DNA from: Caryophanales bacterium UBA1231 | GTDB taxonomy: Bacteria > Bacillota_I > Bacilli_A > ML615J-28 > CAG-313 | Assembly (NCBI GenBank): GCA_002309035.1 | Contig: DBWT01000004.1 | Location: forward strand, 693 to 21,020 | Reading direction: 5' to 3' | Length of the DNA stretch: 20,328 nt | Part shown: in pieces, positions 6,465-14,578 of the stretch | Layout of the letters: every line of letters starts with the position of its first letter | Numbering within the stretch: position 1 is the first letter of the stretch | Program-made: the position numbers and the translations under genes | The notes under the pieces: generated by a model | Database searches by the model: none | Seen by the model: the letters and a program-made list of their open reading frames with translations, nothing else | Told to the model about the DNA's origin: nothing

Positions 6465-7943
6465 ATGAAAGAAGAATATTTAAAGGAAGGACTTAAGATT
6501 ATCTCAACTCTTAATGCTTTGGCGTACCAAGCATATATTGTTGGTGGTGCTGTGCGTGATTATATCATGCAGAACGATTTTAACGATATCGATATCGCAA
6601 CTTCCGCACGCCCTGAAGAACTTCAAAAAATCTTCCCCAACGTTAAAATGGACTATAGTCAATTAGGCTTTGTTGTTTTAAAACAAAATGATTTTGTCTT
6701 TGAAATCTCAACTTTCAAAAAAGAAGAATATGATAGTGCGAGAATACCATCAAAAGTATATTACTCAAATAGTCTAGTTGATGATATTAAGCGTCGTGAT
6801 TTTACAATTAACGCCCTAGCCTTAACCGATAATTTAAAAATCATCGATTTAGTCAAAGGTCAAAAAGATATTAAACATAAAAAGATTAGAATTATTGGTA
6901 ATGCTAAAAAACGCTTCTTAGAAGATCCTCTACGTATCTTAAGAGCATATGAATTGATTGGTCGTTTTGATTTCAATCTATCATTCAAAACAATCAATGG
7001 TATTCAAAAAACAAATAAAGAGCTTTCAGCTATTTCTAATTATCAAATATCAAAAGCAATCAATAAAATCTTTTCTTCACTTTATGGTTCAAAAGCTGTT
7101 AAGCAAATGATTATCAATAGAACTAATCGTGAATTAGTTGATTATGCTGATGGCTTATATATTATTAGTCGACACTATAAAAAACTTGATATTATTGAAA
7201 AGTTTGCTTTATGCTTTGCTTATCGTAATGTCATTCCAATCAACAATTCTTTAGATAAAGTGACATTATCAAAAATCACTAATCTAATGAAGATTATTGA
7301 TTATACAAAACATTTCACAAAAGAAGAAAATATTAAACCTCAAGACATTATAAAATATGGTATTGATGATTTAATTAGTGCTTTAAAGATTAATCATTAC
7401 ATTCGTAAAAACTACCCTAATTTAGTTTCACGTGTGAAAGCTATGTATAAAAACTTAAGAATTAAAACCATCAAAGATTTAAAGATTAAAGGTAGTGATA
7501 TTGTTAGTTTAAATGGTGGTCTAAAAGGTAGCTATGTTGGTGAAATCATCAATGAACTAGCATCTGAAGTTGCTTTAGAAATGCTTCAAAATGATTATAC
7601 TGAATTAATCAGAAGAGCAAAAGAAATCAGTGATCAGATGAATAAAGTTGAAGATGAAACACCAGTAGAAGTTGATAATCAAGAAAACATCGAAGTAGTT
7701 GATTTAAGTGAACAACCAGAAACAAAGAGTTTCGATGATAATTATGATTTGATTTCATTAAAACTTAAATATGATATGCTTTTCCAAGAAAAAGTAGAAT
7801 CAACAATGAAACTTTTCCTTAAAGGAAATGAAACAGAAGAAGAATACAATCTTCTTCAAACAGAAGTTCAAAGCCGTGTTAAAGAGGCTTTACTTGAACA
7901 AAACAAAGATTTTCAAAAGCTTGAAGAAAGGGGGCTAATCTAA
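6465..7943 (+). CDS. cca: CCA tRNA nucleotidyltransferase with extra C-terminal tail
   Basis: This enzyme adds or repairs the 3'-terminal CCA of tRNAs without a template. Class II landmarks are present in order: GGAVRD (27-32), the catalytic DID (41-43), RRDFTINALA (110-119) and EDPLRILRAYE (153-163), followed by helical neck and body domains. The core seems to end near residue 390, around LIRRAKEISD. Some 100 residues follow: an acidic, disordered-looking linker (about 391-425) and a charged helical segment (about 426-492, ending EERGLI). Most bacterial relatives lack such a tail, so it may be a lineage-specific extension or a fused small protein. GGAAGTG at 6454-6460 supports ATG 6465. The stop codon abuts the ATG of yhaM directly. 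Confidence 0.95.
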   Translation: MKEEYLKEGLKIISTLNALAYQAYIVGGAVRDYIMQNDFNDIDIATSARPEELQKIFPNVKMDYSQLGFVVLKQNDFVFEISTFKKEEYDSARIPSKVYYSNSLVDDIKRRDFTINALALTDNLKIIDLVKGQKDIKHKKIRIIGNAKKRFLEDPLRILRAYELIGRFDFNLSFKTINGIQKTNKELSAISNYQISKAINKIFSSLYGSKAVKQMIINRTNRELVDYADGLYIISRHYKKLDIIEKFALCFAYRNVIPINNSLDKVTLSKITNLMKIIDYTKHFTKEENIKPQDIIKYGIDDLISALKINHYIRKNYPNLVSRVKAMYKNLRIKTIKDLKIKGSDIVSLNGGLKGSYVGEIINELASEVALEMLQNDYTELIRRAKEISDQMNKVEDETPVEVDNQENIEVVDLSEQPETKSFDDNYDLISLKLKYDMLFQEKVESTMKLFLKGNETEEEYNLLQTEVQSRVKEALLEQNKDFQKLEERGLI

Positions 7944-8894
7944 ATGAAGTTTAAAGATTTAAAAGTTGGTGATACTAATGTTGTTTTACATGCTTTAGTA
8001 ATTGATTGTAAAGTTAAACAAACTGTTAATCAAACTCCTTATTATGGTTTAATAATCTCTGATGGTGAAGAAAACTGTGATGCTCGTATTTGGTCCATTT
8101 CTTTAGTCAATAATCTTAAAAATGAAAAAATCGAAAATGGCGAAGTTTATAAAATGACGATCAAGGTTAATGATTATGCTGGTAAAAACCAAATCATTAT
8201 CACAAAAATTGAAGATCATGACGATGATTTAGATTTATCTCTTTTCTTTAGAACAGCGCCAATTGAAAAAGATGAATTAAAAGACTATATTGAAACAGTA
8301 ATGGCTTCTATTCAAAATCCGATTTTAAAGAAAATCGTTTATGATTTAATTGAACCACGTAAAGATTTATTCTTTAATCATCCTGCTGCTGTGACAATGC
8401 ATCACAATTATATTGGTGGTTTAGCTCACCATGTTTATTCAATGTTGAAGATTTCAGAAACCTTAGTTAATTCATATCCAGCTTTAAATTACGATTTATT
8501 AGCTAGTGGTATTTTAATTCATGACCTAGGTAAATTAGTGGAAATCACTCAATCAAAATCACCAACATATTCAAAAGAAGGTAATCTTTTAGGACATATC
8601 GTCATTGGTATGAATATGCTAAATGAAGTATTAGTTTTAAATGGTTATGAAGGAACAGACGAAGGCTTAGCCTTAATGCATATGATTGCTGCTCACCATG
8701 GTGAACTTGAATTTGGTAGTCCTAAAGAACCTATTATTTATGAAGCTTTAGCTCTTCATTTAATTGATTTAATGGACGCTAAGCTTGCTGGATGTCAAGA
8801 GTACATCAGTAAAACACAAAAAGGTACATATACTAATCCGATTCCATCAATTGGCAAAAAGGTTTATTATGTTCCAAATATTGAAGAAGAATAG
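7944..8894 (+). CDS. yhaM: 3'-5' exoribonuclease YhaM (OB-fold plus HD domain)
   Basis: YhaM is a 3'-to-5' exonuclease of Gram-positive bacteria that trims RNA ends and can also act on single-stranded DNA. The 316-residue length is typical. An OB-fold covers about residues 1-95 (from MKFKDLKVGD to IITKIED). The HD metal-binding domain follows, with H163 in GGLAHHVYSM, H193 and D194 in LIHDLGKL, H218 in LLGHIV, H251/H252 in AAHHGELE, and D275 in LHLIDLMD. The ATG follows the cca stop without a gap, and the purine-rich AAAGGGGG at 7928-7935 inside the end of cca can serve as its ribosome-binding site. Pairing with cca puts CCA addition and 3'-end trimming in one transcript. Confidence 0.95.
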   Translation: MKFKDLKVGDTNVVLHALVIDCKVKQTVNQTPYYGLIISDGEENCDARIWSISLVNNLKNEKIENGEVYKMTIKVNDYAGKNQIIITKIEDHDDDLDLSLFFRTAPIEKDELKDYIETVMASIQNPILKKIVYDLIEPRKDLFFNHPAAVTMHHNYIGGLAHHVYSMLKISETLVNSYPALNYDLLASGILIHDLGKLVEITQSKSPTYSKEGNLLGHIVIGMNMLNEVLVLNGYEGTDEGLALMHMIAAHHGELEFGSPKEPIIYEALALHLIDLMDAKLAGCQEYISKTQKGTYTNPIPSIGKKVYYVPNIEEE

Positions 8895-8913
8895 GTCAAT
8901 AGACCTATTTTTT
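8890..8913 (+). terminator. Short hairpin overlapping the yhaM stop (weak terminator or attenuator)
   Basis: An 8-bp stem (AATAGGTC at 8890-8897, complement at 8902-8909) with an AATA loop runs into six T (8908-8913). It includes the yhaM stop codon. With no clear promoter before addB, it may only partly stop transcription and so set the level of addB and addA. Confidence 0.6.
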
Positions 8914-8934
8914 GAACTAAACTAGGAGGATTAA

Positions 8935-11409
8935 ATGATGGACCTTCAAAGTATGAAAACCAAATATCTTTTGACAAATAATTTATCATTTGGAAGAAAT
9001 GTCATCATTGAATTAAATTTAAAGAAACAACCAGTTTTAAATTACCGTTTAATGACAATCCATCAATTTTTAAAAGAACATTATCTAAATAAACGTTTTA
9101 TCAACAATCATGAATCATCTTTAATAATGTATCAATTAATTAAAGAAAATGGCTATGGTTTTCCTCAAACAATTATCACAAGAGGCGGTGTCAAAAAACT
9201 TTATGAAGTCATCTTCGATTATTTGATTTGTGATAATGATTCTTTTCTTGGTATTTATCAAGCATCATACAAGCAGTTAATAGATGATTACAATCAATAC
9301 TTAACTAGTCATTCATTAATTGATTACATTCAAGCATTAAAGTTAATCAACAAAAGAATTGATGCTGAATGTTTCGTTTTAGAAGATTTATTGCTAGCTC
9401 CGCTTGAAGAAAAGATGTTAAAAAATGTTTTTGGAAACTTTACATATCTAAAAATATCTTCAAATCAACCACATATTAAAAATCTTTATGATTGTTATGG
9501 AATATATAATGAAGTTTTAAATTGTTTAGAAACAATTGAACAAGAGAAGCTTAATATCAATGATACGATAGTTTATTATCCTAATCAACAATATGAAAAC
9601 TTCTTTTATAGTACTTTAAGTTCAAGGCTTATTTCTTTTCAAATGAAGATTCATGCAAGTTGTTTGGATACAATAACTTTTCTTAAAGATATTATTAACT
9701 ATTTAGATGATTATAAATATGAACTATTAGAATCTCTTGTTAAATGTAATAGCTTAGATCATGTTTACTTAGATGAGTTTTATAAAACCCTCTTTTTCCC
9801 AGAAATTATCGTAGGCTTTGGCAAACAAAGAACAATGGAGTTTTTAAAGACAATCAAAGATAAAACCGATCAAGAGCACATTTATCAGTTTATCAGTGAA
9901 CTAATTGATATTAAAGATAAAGATATTGATTTTGATAAATTAATGGCATTCTTGTTTAAATATTTACCAGTAGAAGAAGAATTAAAAGAAGCATTATTAA
10001 ATATCAGACCACTTTATTTATTAAGCGATGAACCGATTGAAACACTTAATGATGAAATCGATAAATTAATGGTTAGTGTTGGAAATGGTGGGTTAACATT
10101 ATCGCTTTTTGAAAAGAATATTCCTCATAAAAAGAATGTCTTCATTATTGGTCTATCACAAATGAATGTTTTAAATTCTTATCCAGAAAATCCCTTCATT
10201 ATCGATGTTGATTTATATGATAAAACACTTAATTATGAGGGAATTCACTTGGTTAAATATTTGAAGAATCAAACAACTAATAATTTAGAATATTTAATTA
10301 ATCACACATCAGCTCATTTATATTGTTCTTATTCATCTTTCGATAAAATTAATGGTCGGCCAACAAGTCCAAGTGTTTTCTTTTTAAAAATGAAGAAGAT
10401 GTTTTTTGAAGAAGAGAGTATTCAACTTCCATTAATCAATTATTATCCAATTTTAAATGGTGGAAGTATTTTATTGAAAAAAGATGAGAAAGTGATAAAT
10501 ACAAAAGACGAAGAAAAGTCAGATAAAAATATCATTTCTTTATCACCTTCTTCCATTAAAATCTTAAAAGAATGTCCTTTCCATTATTATTATCATGATT
10601 TATTAAATCTTGTGGATGTTCAATATCCAAAACTCAATGAATATGAATGGTTAGAAGCCAATACGAAAGGTACATTCTTCCATAAGATTTTAGAAGAGTA
10701 TGCTAAAAGAGCTCTCTTTAAAGATAACTTTCAAGATACACTTAATATCGATTACTTTAATGAAGCATTTGACATTGCTTTAAAAGACATCAAGAAAGTT
10801 AGTGTCATTAAAAATGAAACACTATATCAAAAAGAAGCTCAAGAAATCAAAGAACTTGCTTTAGATTATTTAGCAGATGAAATCAACGAAAACTTTAAAA
10901 ATCAAAAGTATCGTGTTTTAGGATGTGAATATCCAATTAAAAATAGTAATTTTACATATTCCAATAATGGTATCACAGTTAAATTTAGTGGTTTTATCGA
11001 TAGAGTTGATGGATATATTGAAGATGATATTTTACATCTACGCTTTGTTGATTATAAAACAGGTAAAGTTCACGCTAAAAAAGACAATCCACATGTTCAA
11101 CATATTATTTATTCAGAAGTTTTGAAAAATTCAACAAACAAGCTTTTTAATCTTTCTTATAAACAAATTGTTGTTGATAGCTTCACTTATGATTATGCAT
11201 TTGAACGTGAAAAAATAGAATATTCTGCTTCTGAAATAAGTGATGGAATTGATGAAGTATATCAAATGATTGATAAAGTTGTTATTGGTTTTTATACATC
11301 TGCTAGTACATATTTTGATGATTTACAATTACTATGTCCTGAAAAAATTAATTGTACATATTGTCATTTAAAAGATGTATGTATTAAGAAGTTGAAAGGA
11401 GAATGCTAA
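8935..11409 (+). CDS. addB: AddB/RexB subunit of the ATP-dependent helicase-nuclease
   Basis: This is the partner of AddA in the complex that resects double-strand breaks for RecA-dependent repair. The second nuclease domain is clear near the C-terminus: H583 in GTFFHKILEEYAK, D689 in FSGFIDRVDGY, and D706/K708 in VDYKTGK. The four cysteines of the AddB iron-sulfur staple are present: C547 in LKECPFHYY, then C807, C810 and C816 in NCTYCHLKDVC. The N-terminus has no Walker A motif, which resembles streptococcal RexB rather than Bacillus AddB. At 824 residues it is also clearly shorter than the usual 1,000 or more. AGGAGGA (8924-8930) precedes two adjacent ATGs, and ATG 8938 is slightly better spaced. 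The TAA overlaps the addA start by one base, indicating coupled translation. Confidence 0.88.
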   Translation: MMDLQSMKTKYLLTNNLSFGRNVIIELNLKKQPVLNYRLMTIHQFLKEHYLNKRFINNHESSLIMYQLIKENGYGFPQTIITRGGVKKLYEVIFDYLICDNDSFLGIYQASYKQLIDDYNQYLTSHSLIDYIQALKLINKRIDAECFVLEDLLLAPLEEKMLKNVFGNFTYLKISSNQPHIKNLYDCYGIYNEVLNCLETIEQEKLNINDTIVYYPNQQYENFFYSTLSSRLISFQMKIHASCLDTITFLKDIINYLDDYKYELLESLVKCNSLDHVYLDEFYKTLFFPEIIVGFGKQRTMEFLKTIKDKTDQEHIYQFISELIDIKDKDIDFDKLMAFLFKYLPVEEELKEALLNIRPLYLLSDEPIETLNDEIDKLMVSVGNGGLTLSLFEKNIPHKKNVFIIGLSQMNVLNSYPENPFIIDVDLYDKTLNYEGIHLVKYLKNQTTNNLEYLINHTSAHLYCSYSSFDKINGRPTSPSVFFLKMKKMFFEEESIQLPLINYYPILNGGSILLKKDEKVINTKDEEKSDKNIISLSPSSIKILKECPFHYYYHDLLNLVDVQYPKLNEYEWLEANTKGTFFHKILEEYAKRALFKDNFQDTLNIDYFNEAFDIALKDIKKVSVIKNETLYQKEAQEIKELALDYLADEINENFKNQKYRVLGCEYPIKNSNFTYSNNGITVKFSGFIDRVDGYIEDDILHLRFVDYKTGKVHAKKDNPHVQHIIYSEVLKNSTNKLFNLSYKQIVVDSFTYDYAFEREKIEYSASEISDGIDEVYQMIDKVVIGFYTSASTYFDDLQLLCPEKINCTYCHLKDVCIKKLKGEC

Positions 11410-14400
11410 TGGATTATCAAAATGAATTATTAGAACGTAAACAATTACTTGTTGATACTAAAAATCTTTTTGTTCAAGCAGGGGCTGGAGCTGGTAAGAC
11501 AACATCTTTAGTTCAAAGAATTGTTCATTCCTTTACTCAAGGTGTTCTTCCTAAAGAAGTTGTATCGATTACATTCACAAATAATTCTGCCGAAGATTTA
11601 AGAAAAAGAATTATTGAAAAGCTAAGTGAAGCACAATTAACCGACATCTTAGAACATATCGATGAAATGCATATTTCAACAATTCATAAGTTTTGTGGTG
11701 ACATTTTAAGAGAAAACTCAATCTATGCATCGCTTTCACCAGATTTCAAAATTTTAAGTGATGAAGAAGATTACAATCGTAAACAATTAGTTTTAAATAG
11801 TTTCTTAAGAAAAATGCCTAAAAAGGTATGGGATCAATTAGACTCTTTCAATTATCCACGCTATAAAGTTAAAATCGATTTAGAAGGATTATATCTTGCT
11901 TTAACATCATTCATTGAACCATTCCCTTTTGAAAACATCTATCAAGAAACTGTTACATTAGATTTAGATGTTAAAAAAGAAGTCAAAAGAAATGTTCAAG
12001 CCATTGTTGATATTACTTTAAATTCAGAAGATGAACTTTTAGAAATTGCTAATCAAGGTAAAAAGAAAAATGATGTTCTTAATACATTAAGCGATATTTA
12101 TAAAAAAGGAACATCATTTAATCCTCTAACTCGTAAAGACATCGATTTACTTAAAGAATACACTAAGCAAATTTTGAATGACCATAAGAATCCATTTTTA
12201 GATAAAGAAGAGATAGTATCTCCTTTTTCAGGCACAAAGCTTAGAGGTGAAAAAAAGGAAGCCATTCTTTATTATCAAGAACAAATCAGTGAATATGTAT
12301 TTGCTATTGAAAAATTAAGAGCGGAAGAAGATATTAAATATAAAAACTCTTTACTAAAAGTGGCATATGAAGTTTATCAAAACTATTTAACATTTCTTGA
12401 TAATGATTATTCTTGTGTATCTAATGATCAAATGCTTTATAAAACTTTTGCGTTATTAAAAGACAATAAAGATGTATTAGACAAACTTCAAAATAAATAT
12501 AAACATTTATATATTGATGAATACCAAGATACTGATCACATTCAAATGGCTATTGCTTTACTCTTAACAACTAAAAATGATCAGTTAATTGGTAATTCTT
12601 TGTATGTTGTAGGTGATCCTAAGCAATCGATTTATCGTTTTAGGGGTGCTGAACCAAAAGTTTATTTCGATACCAAAGATTATTTCATCAACCATAATAA
12701 TACTAAAATCTATGATTTAAATATCAATTTTAGATGTAATAGTGAAATCTTAAAATGGGTCAATGAAAAATATCATGAAATTAAATTAACAAATGATGCA
12801 TATATTCCAATGATGACGAAGAAAAGCAATGAGATTTCACAAGCTGAATTAGATGATCAAAAACATTTACTGGGCTTTTATCAAACAATTGGAACTGAAC
12901 CTAAAGATATTGCTGAAACAGTTAAGGCGTTAATTAATAATTATGAATTAAGACGCGTAAAAGATGATAAAGCAACTTATCGTAAGATTACATATAAAGA
13001 TATTATGATTTTAATGCCATATCATGCTAAAATGGATGCATACATTAAAGCTTTATCACAATACAATATTCCTACTAAAGTTTCAGGTGAATCTAATTTT
13101 GAAGATGTTTTAGAAATCAAATGCTTTGTTAATCTTTTGGATGGTTTAATCAACGATAACCCTAATTCACTTCAAGCAAGCTTAGAAGCTTTAAGAGTTG
13201 TTTATGAAACAGATTTAGCACAATTGTCTTTTAAAGAATCACAAGCTTTCATTCATGAAAGATATGGTGAGTTAAAAGAACAAACAAAGGATATGAATTA
13301 TCTTGGAATAGCATATCATTTAATTGAACATTTAAAATACATTTTCCAAGATCAATTGTTAGAAGACTTTAAAATCAACTCTATTCTTTCTAAAATCTAT
13401 CAAATGATGGAAGAAGTAATCGTTCAAGACCATTTAAATTCATATAAACTAATCGAAGTTTTAAGAACATACTTGAGTAAAACAATTGATACCGAAGCCC
13501 TTATGGATAGCGATACGAATGCGGTATACTTACTTAATGTCCATAAATCAAAGGGTCTTGAATCACCTATTGTCATTTGGGTTGGTAACGATAAAGAAGG
13601 AACAGAACGCAACAATAAAGTTGTCAAAGATAATATCTTATATCTTACTGGTAATAAAGTAAAAGATTCACTTTATAAACCACTTTGTCTATATGATAAT
13701 TCTTCTGATTTAGTTAATTCTCTATTAAATGAAGATTTAGAAGAAAGATCAAGACTAGAATATGTTGCATGTACAAGAGCAGAAGAAGCATTCATCTTTA
13801 CAAAAAATGATAAAGATAACAAAATGTTTTCTTCACAATCTGGTATTTACAAAATTCATGAATTAAGACAAATCAACAAAGAAGTAAAAGAAATAGAAGA
13901 TGAAGAACAGAACATCGTGCCTTATGTTGAAAAAGAACACAACTATTTAAGCACTAATCCTGTACTCACTATTTCATCACCTTCATCAAAAGAACAAGAT
14001 AGTAAAACATATACTGAATATATGAGTTTATATAAAAAGACAGAGCGACCTAAAGGTAATATCGTAGGAACACACATGCATAAGGCTCTTGAATTATTAG
14101 TTCAAAAGCAAGAAATCGATGAAATCTTAGATTATTTAAAGACAAGTGAAAATCTTGATGAATTAGAATTATCTTTTTTAAAGACAATTTTAAAAAGAAC
14201 TAAAGAACACTATCAAGAATTAAACTTATTTAATAAAGAATTGTATCCAGAATTTACTTTCTCATATCAAAACAAGAATGGTGAAATTATGAATGGATCA
14301 ATAGATTTATTAGTTATCGATAATAATCAAGCTTTAATTATTGATTATAAATCAGATGAAGCTGATTATTTAGAACAAAACATTTTTGAACAAGTCTTAA

Positions 14401-14546
14401 AAGAAAGATACCTTCCACAAATAGATTGTTATAAAGAGATTGTGAAAGACTTAATCAATGTAGAAACAATCATCACAAAGATAATTTATTATCGTAATTA
14501 TCAAAAAGATAAAGAAGATATTGAAATTAAGACATATAAAATATAA
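11409..14546 (+). CDS. addA: AddA/RexA helicase-nuclease subunit (UvrD-like superfamily 1)
   Basis: AddA supplies the motor and one nuclease site of the complex that processes double-strand DNA ends. The 1045-residue protein has an ordered set of SF1A motifs: Walker A AGAGAGKTT (24-32), Walker B DEYQDTD (from 370), VVGDPKQSIYRFRGAEP, NFRCN, VHKSKGLESPIVIW and EYVACTRAEEAF. The C-terminal PD-(D/E)XK nuclease shows H891 in GTHMHKALELL, then GSIDLLVID and D979/K981 in IIDYKSDEA. It is somewhat shorter than Bacillus AddA (about 1,230). ATG 11409 is preferred over the in-frame ATG 11403, because AGGAG (11398-11402) is six bases from the former and directly abuts the latter. The gene overlaps addB by one base and ends at a strong bidirectional terminator. 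Confidence 0.96.
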   Translation: MDYQNELLERKQLLVDTKNLFVQAGAGAGKTTSLVQRIVHSFTQGVLPKEVVSITFTNNSAEDLRKRIIEKLSEAQLTDILEHIDEMHISTIHKFCGDILRENSIYASLSPDFKILSDEEDYNRKQLVLNSFLRKMPKKVWDQLDSFNYPRYKVKIDLEGLYLALTSFIEPFPFENIYQETVTLDLDVKKEVKRNVQAIVDITLNSEDELLEIANQGKKKNDVLNTLSDIYKKGTSFNPLTRKDIDLLKEYTKQILNDHKNPFLDKEEIVSPFSGTKLRGEKKEAILYYQEQISEYVFAIEKLRAEEDIKYKNSLLKVAYEVYQNYLTFLDNDYSCVSNDQMLYKTFALLKDNKDVLDKLQNKYKHLYIDEYQDTDHIQMAIALLLTTKNDQLIGNSLYVVGDPKQSIYRFRGAEPKVYFDTKDYFINHNNTKIYDLNINFRCNSEILKWVNEKYHEIKLTNDAYIPMMTKKSNEISQAELDDQKHLLGFYQTIGTEPKDIAETVKALINNYELRRVKDDKATYRKITYKDIMILMPYHAKMDAYIKALSQYNIPTKVSGESNFEDVLEIKCFVNLLDGLINDNPNSLQASLEALRVVYETDLAQLSFKESQAFIHERYGELKEQTKDMNYLGIAYHLIEHLKYIFQDQLLEDFKINSILSKIYQMMEEVIVQDHLNSYKLIEVLRTYLSKTIDTEALMDSDTNAVYLLNVHKSKGLESPIVIWVGNDKEGTERNNKVVKDNILYLTGNKVKDSLYKPLCLYDNSSDLVNSLLNEDLEERSRLEYVACTRAEEAFIFTKNDKDNKMFSSQSGIYKIHELRQINKEVKEIEDEEQNIVPYVEKEHNYLSTNPVLTISSPSSKEQDSKTYTEYMSLYKKTERPKGNIVGTHMHKALELLVQKQEIDEILDYLKTSENLDELELSFLKTILKRTKEHYQELNLFNKELYPEFTFSYQNKNGEIMNGSIDLLVIDNNQALIIDYKSDEADYLEQNIFEQVLKERYLPQIDCYKEIVKDLINVETIITKIIYYRNYQKDKEDIEIKTYKI

Positions 14547-14550
14547 AAAG

Positions 14551-14578
14551 AAGATGAGAAATTATTCTCATCTTTTTT
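14551..14578. terminator. Bidirectional terminator between addA and recD2
   Basis: A 10-bp perfect stem (AAGATGAGAA at 14551-14560, complement at 14565-14574) has an ATTA loop. T-runs follow it on the plus strand and, after one C, on the minus strand. It serves both converging genes and touches the recD2 stop codon. Confidence 0.9.
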
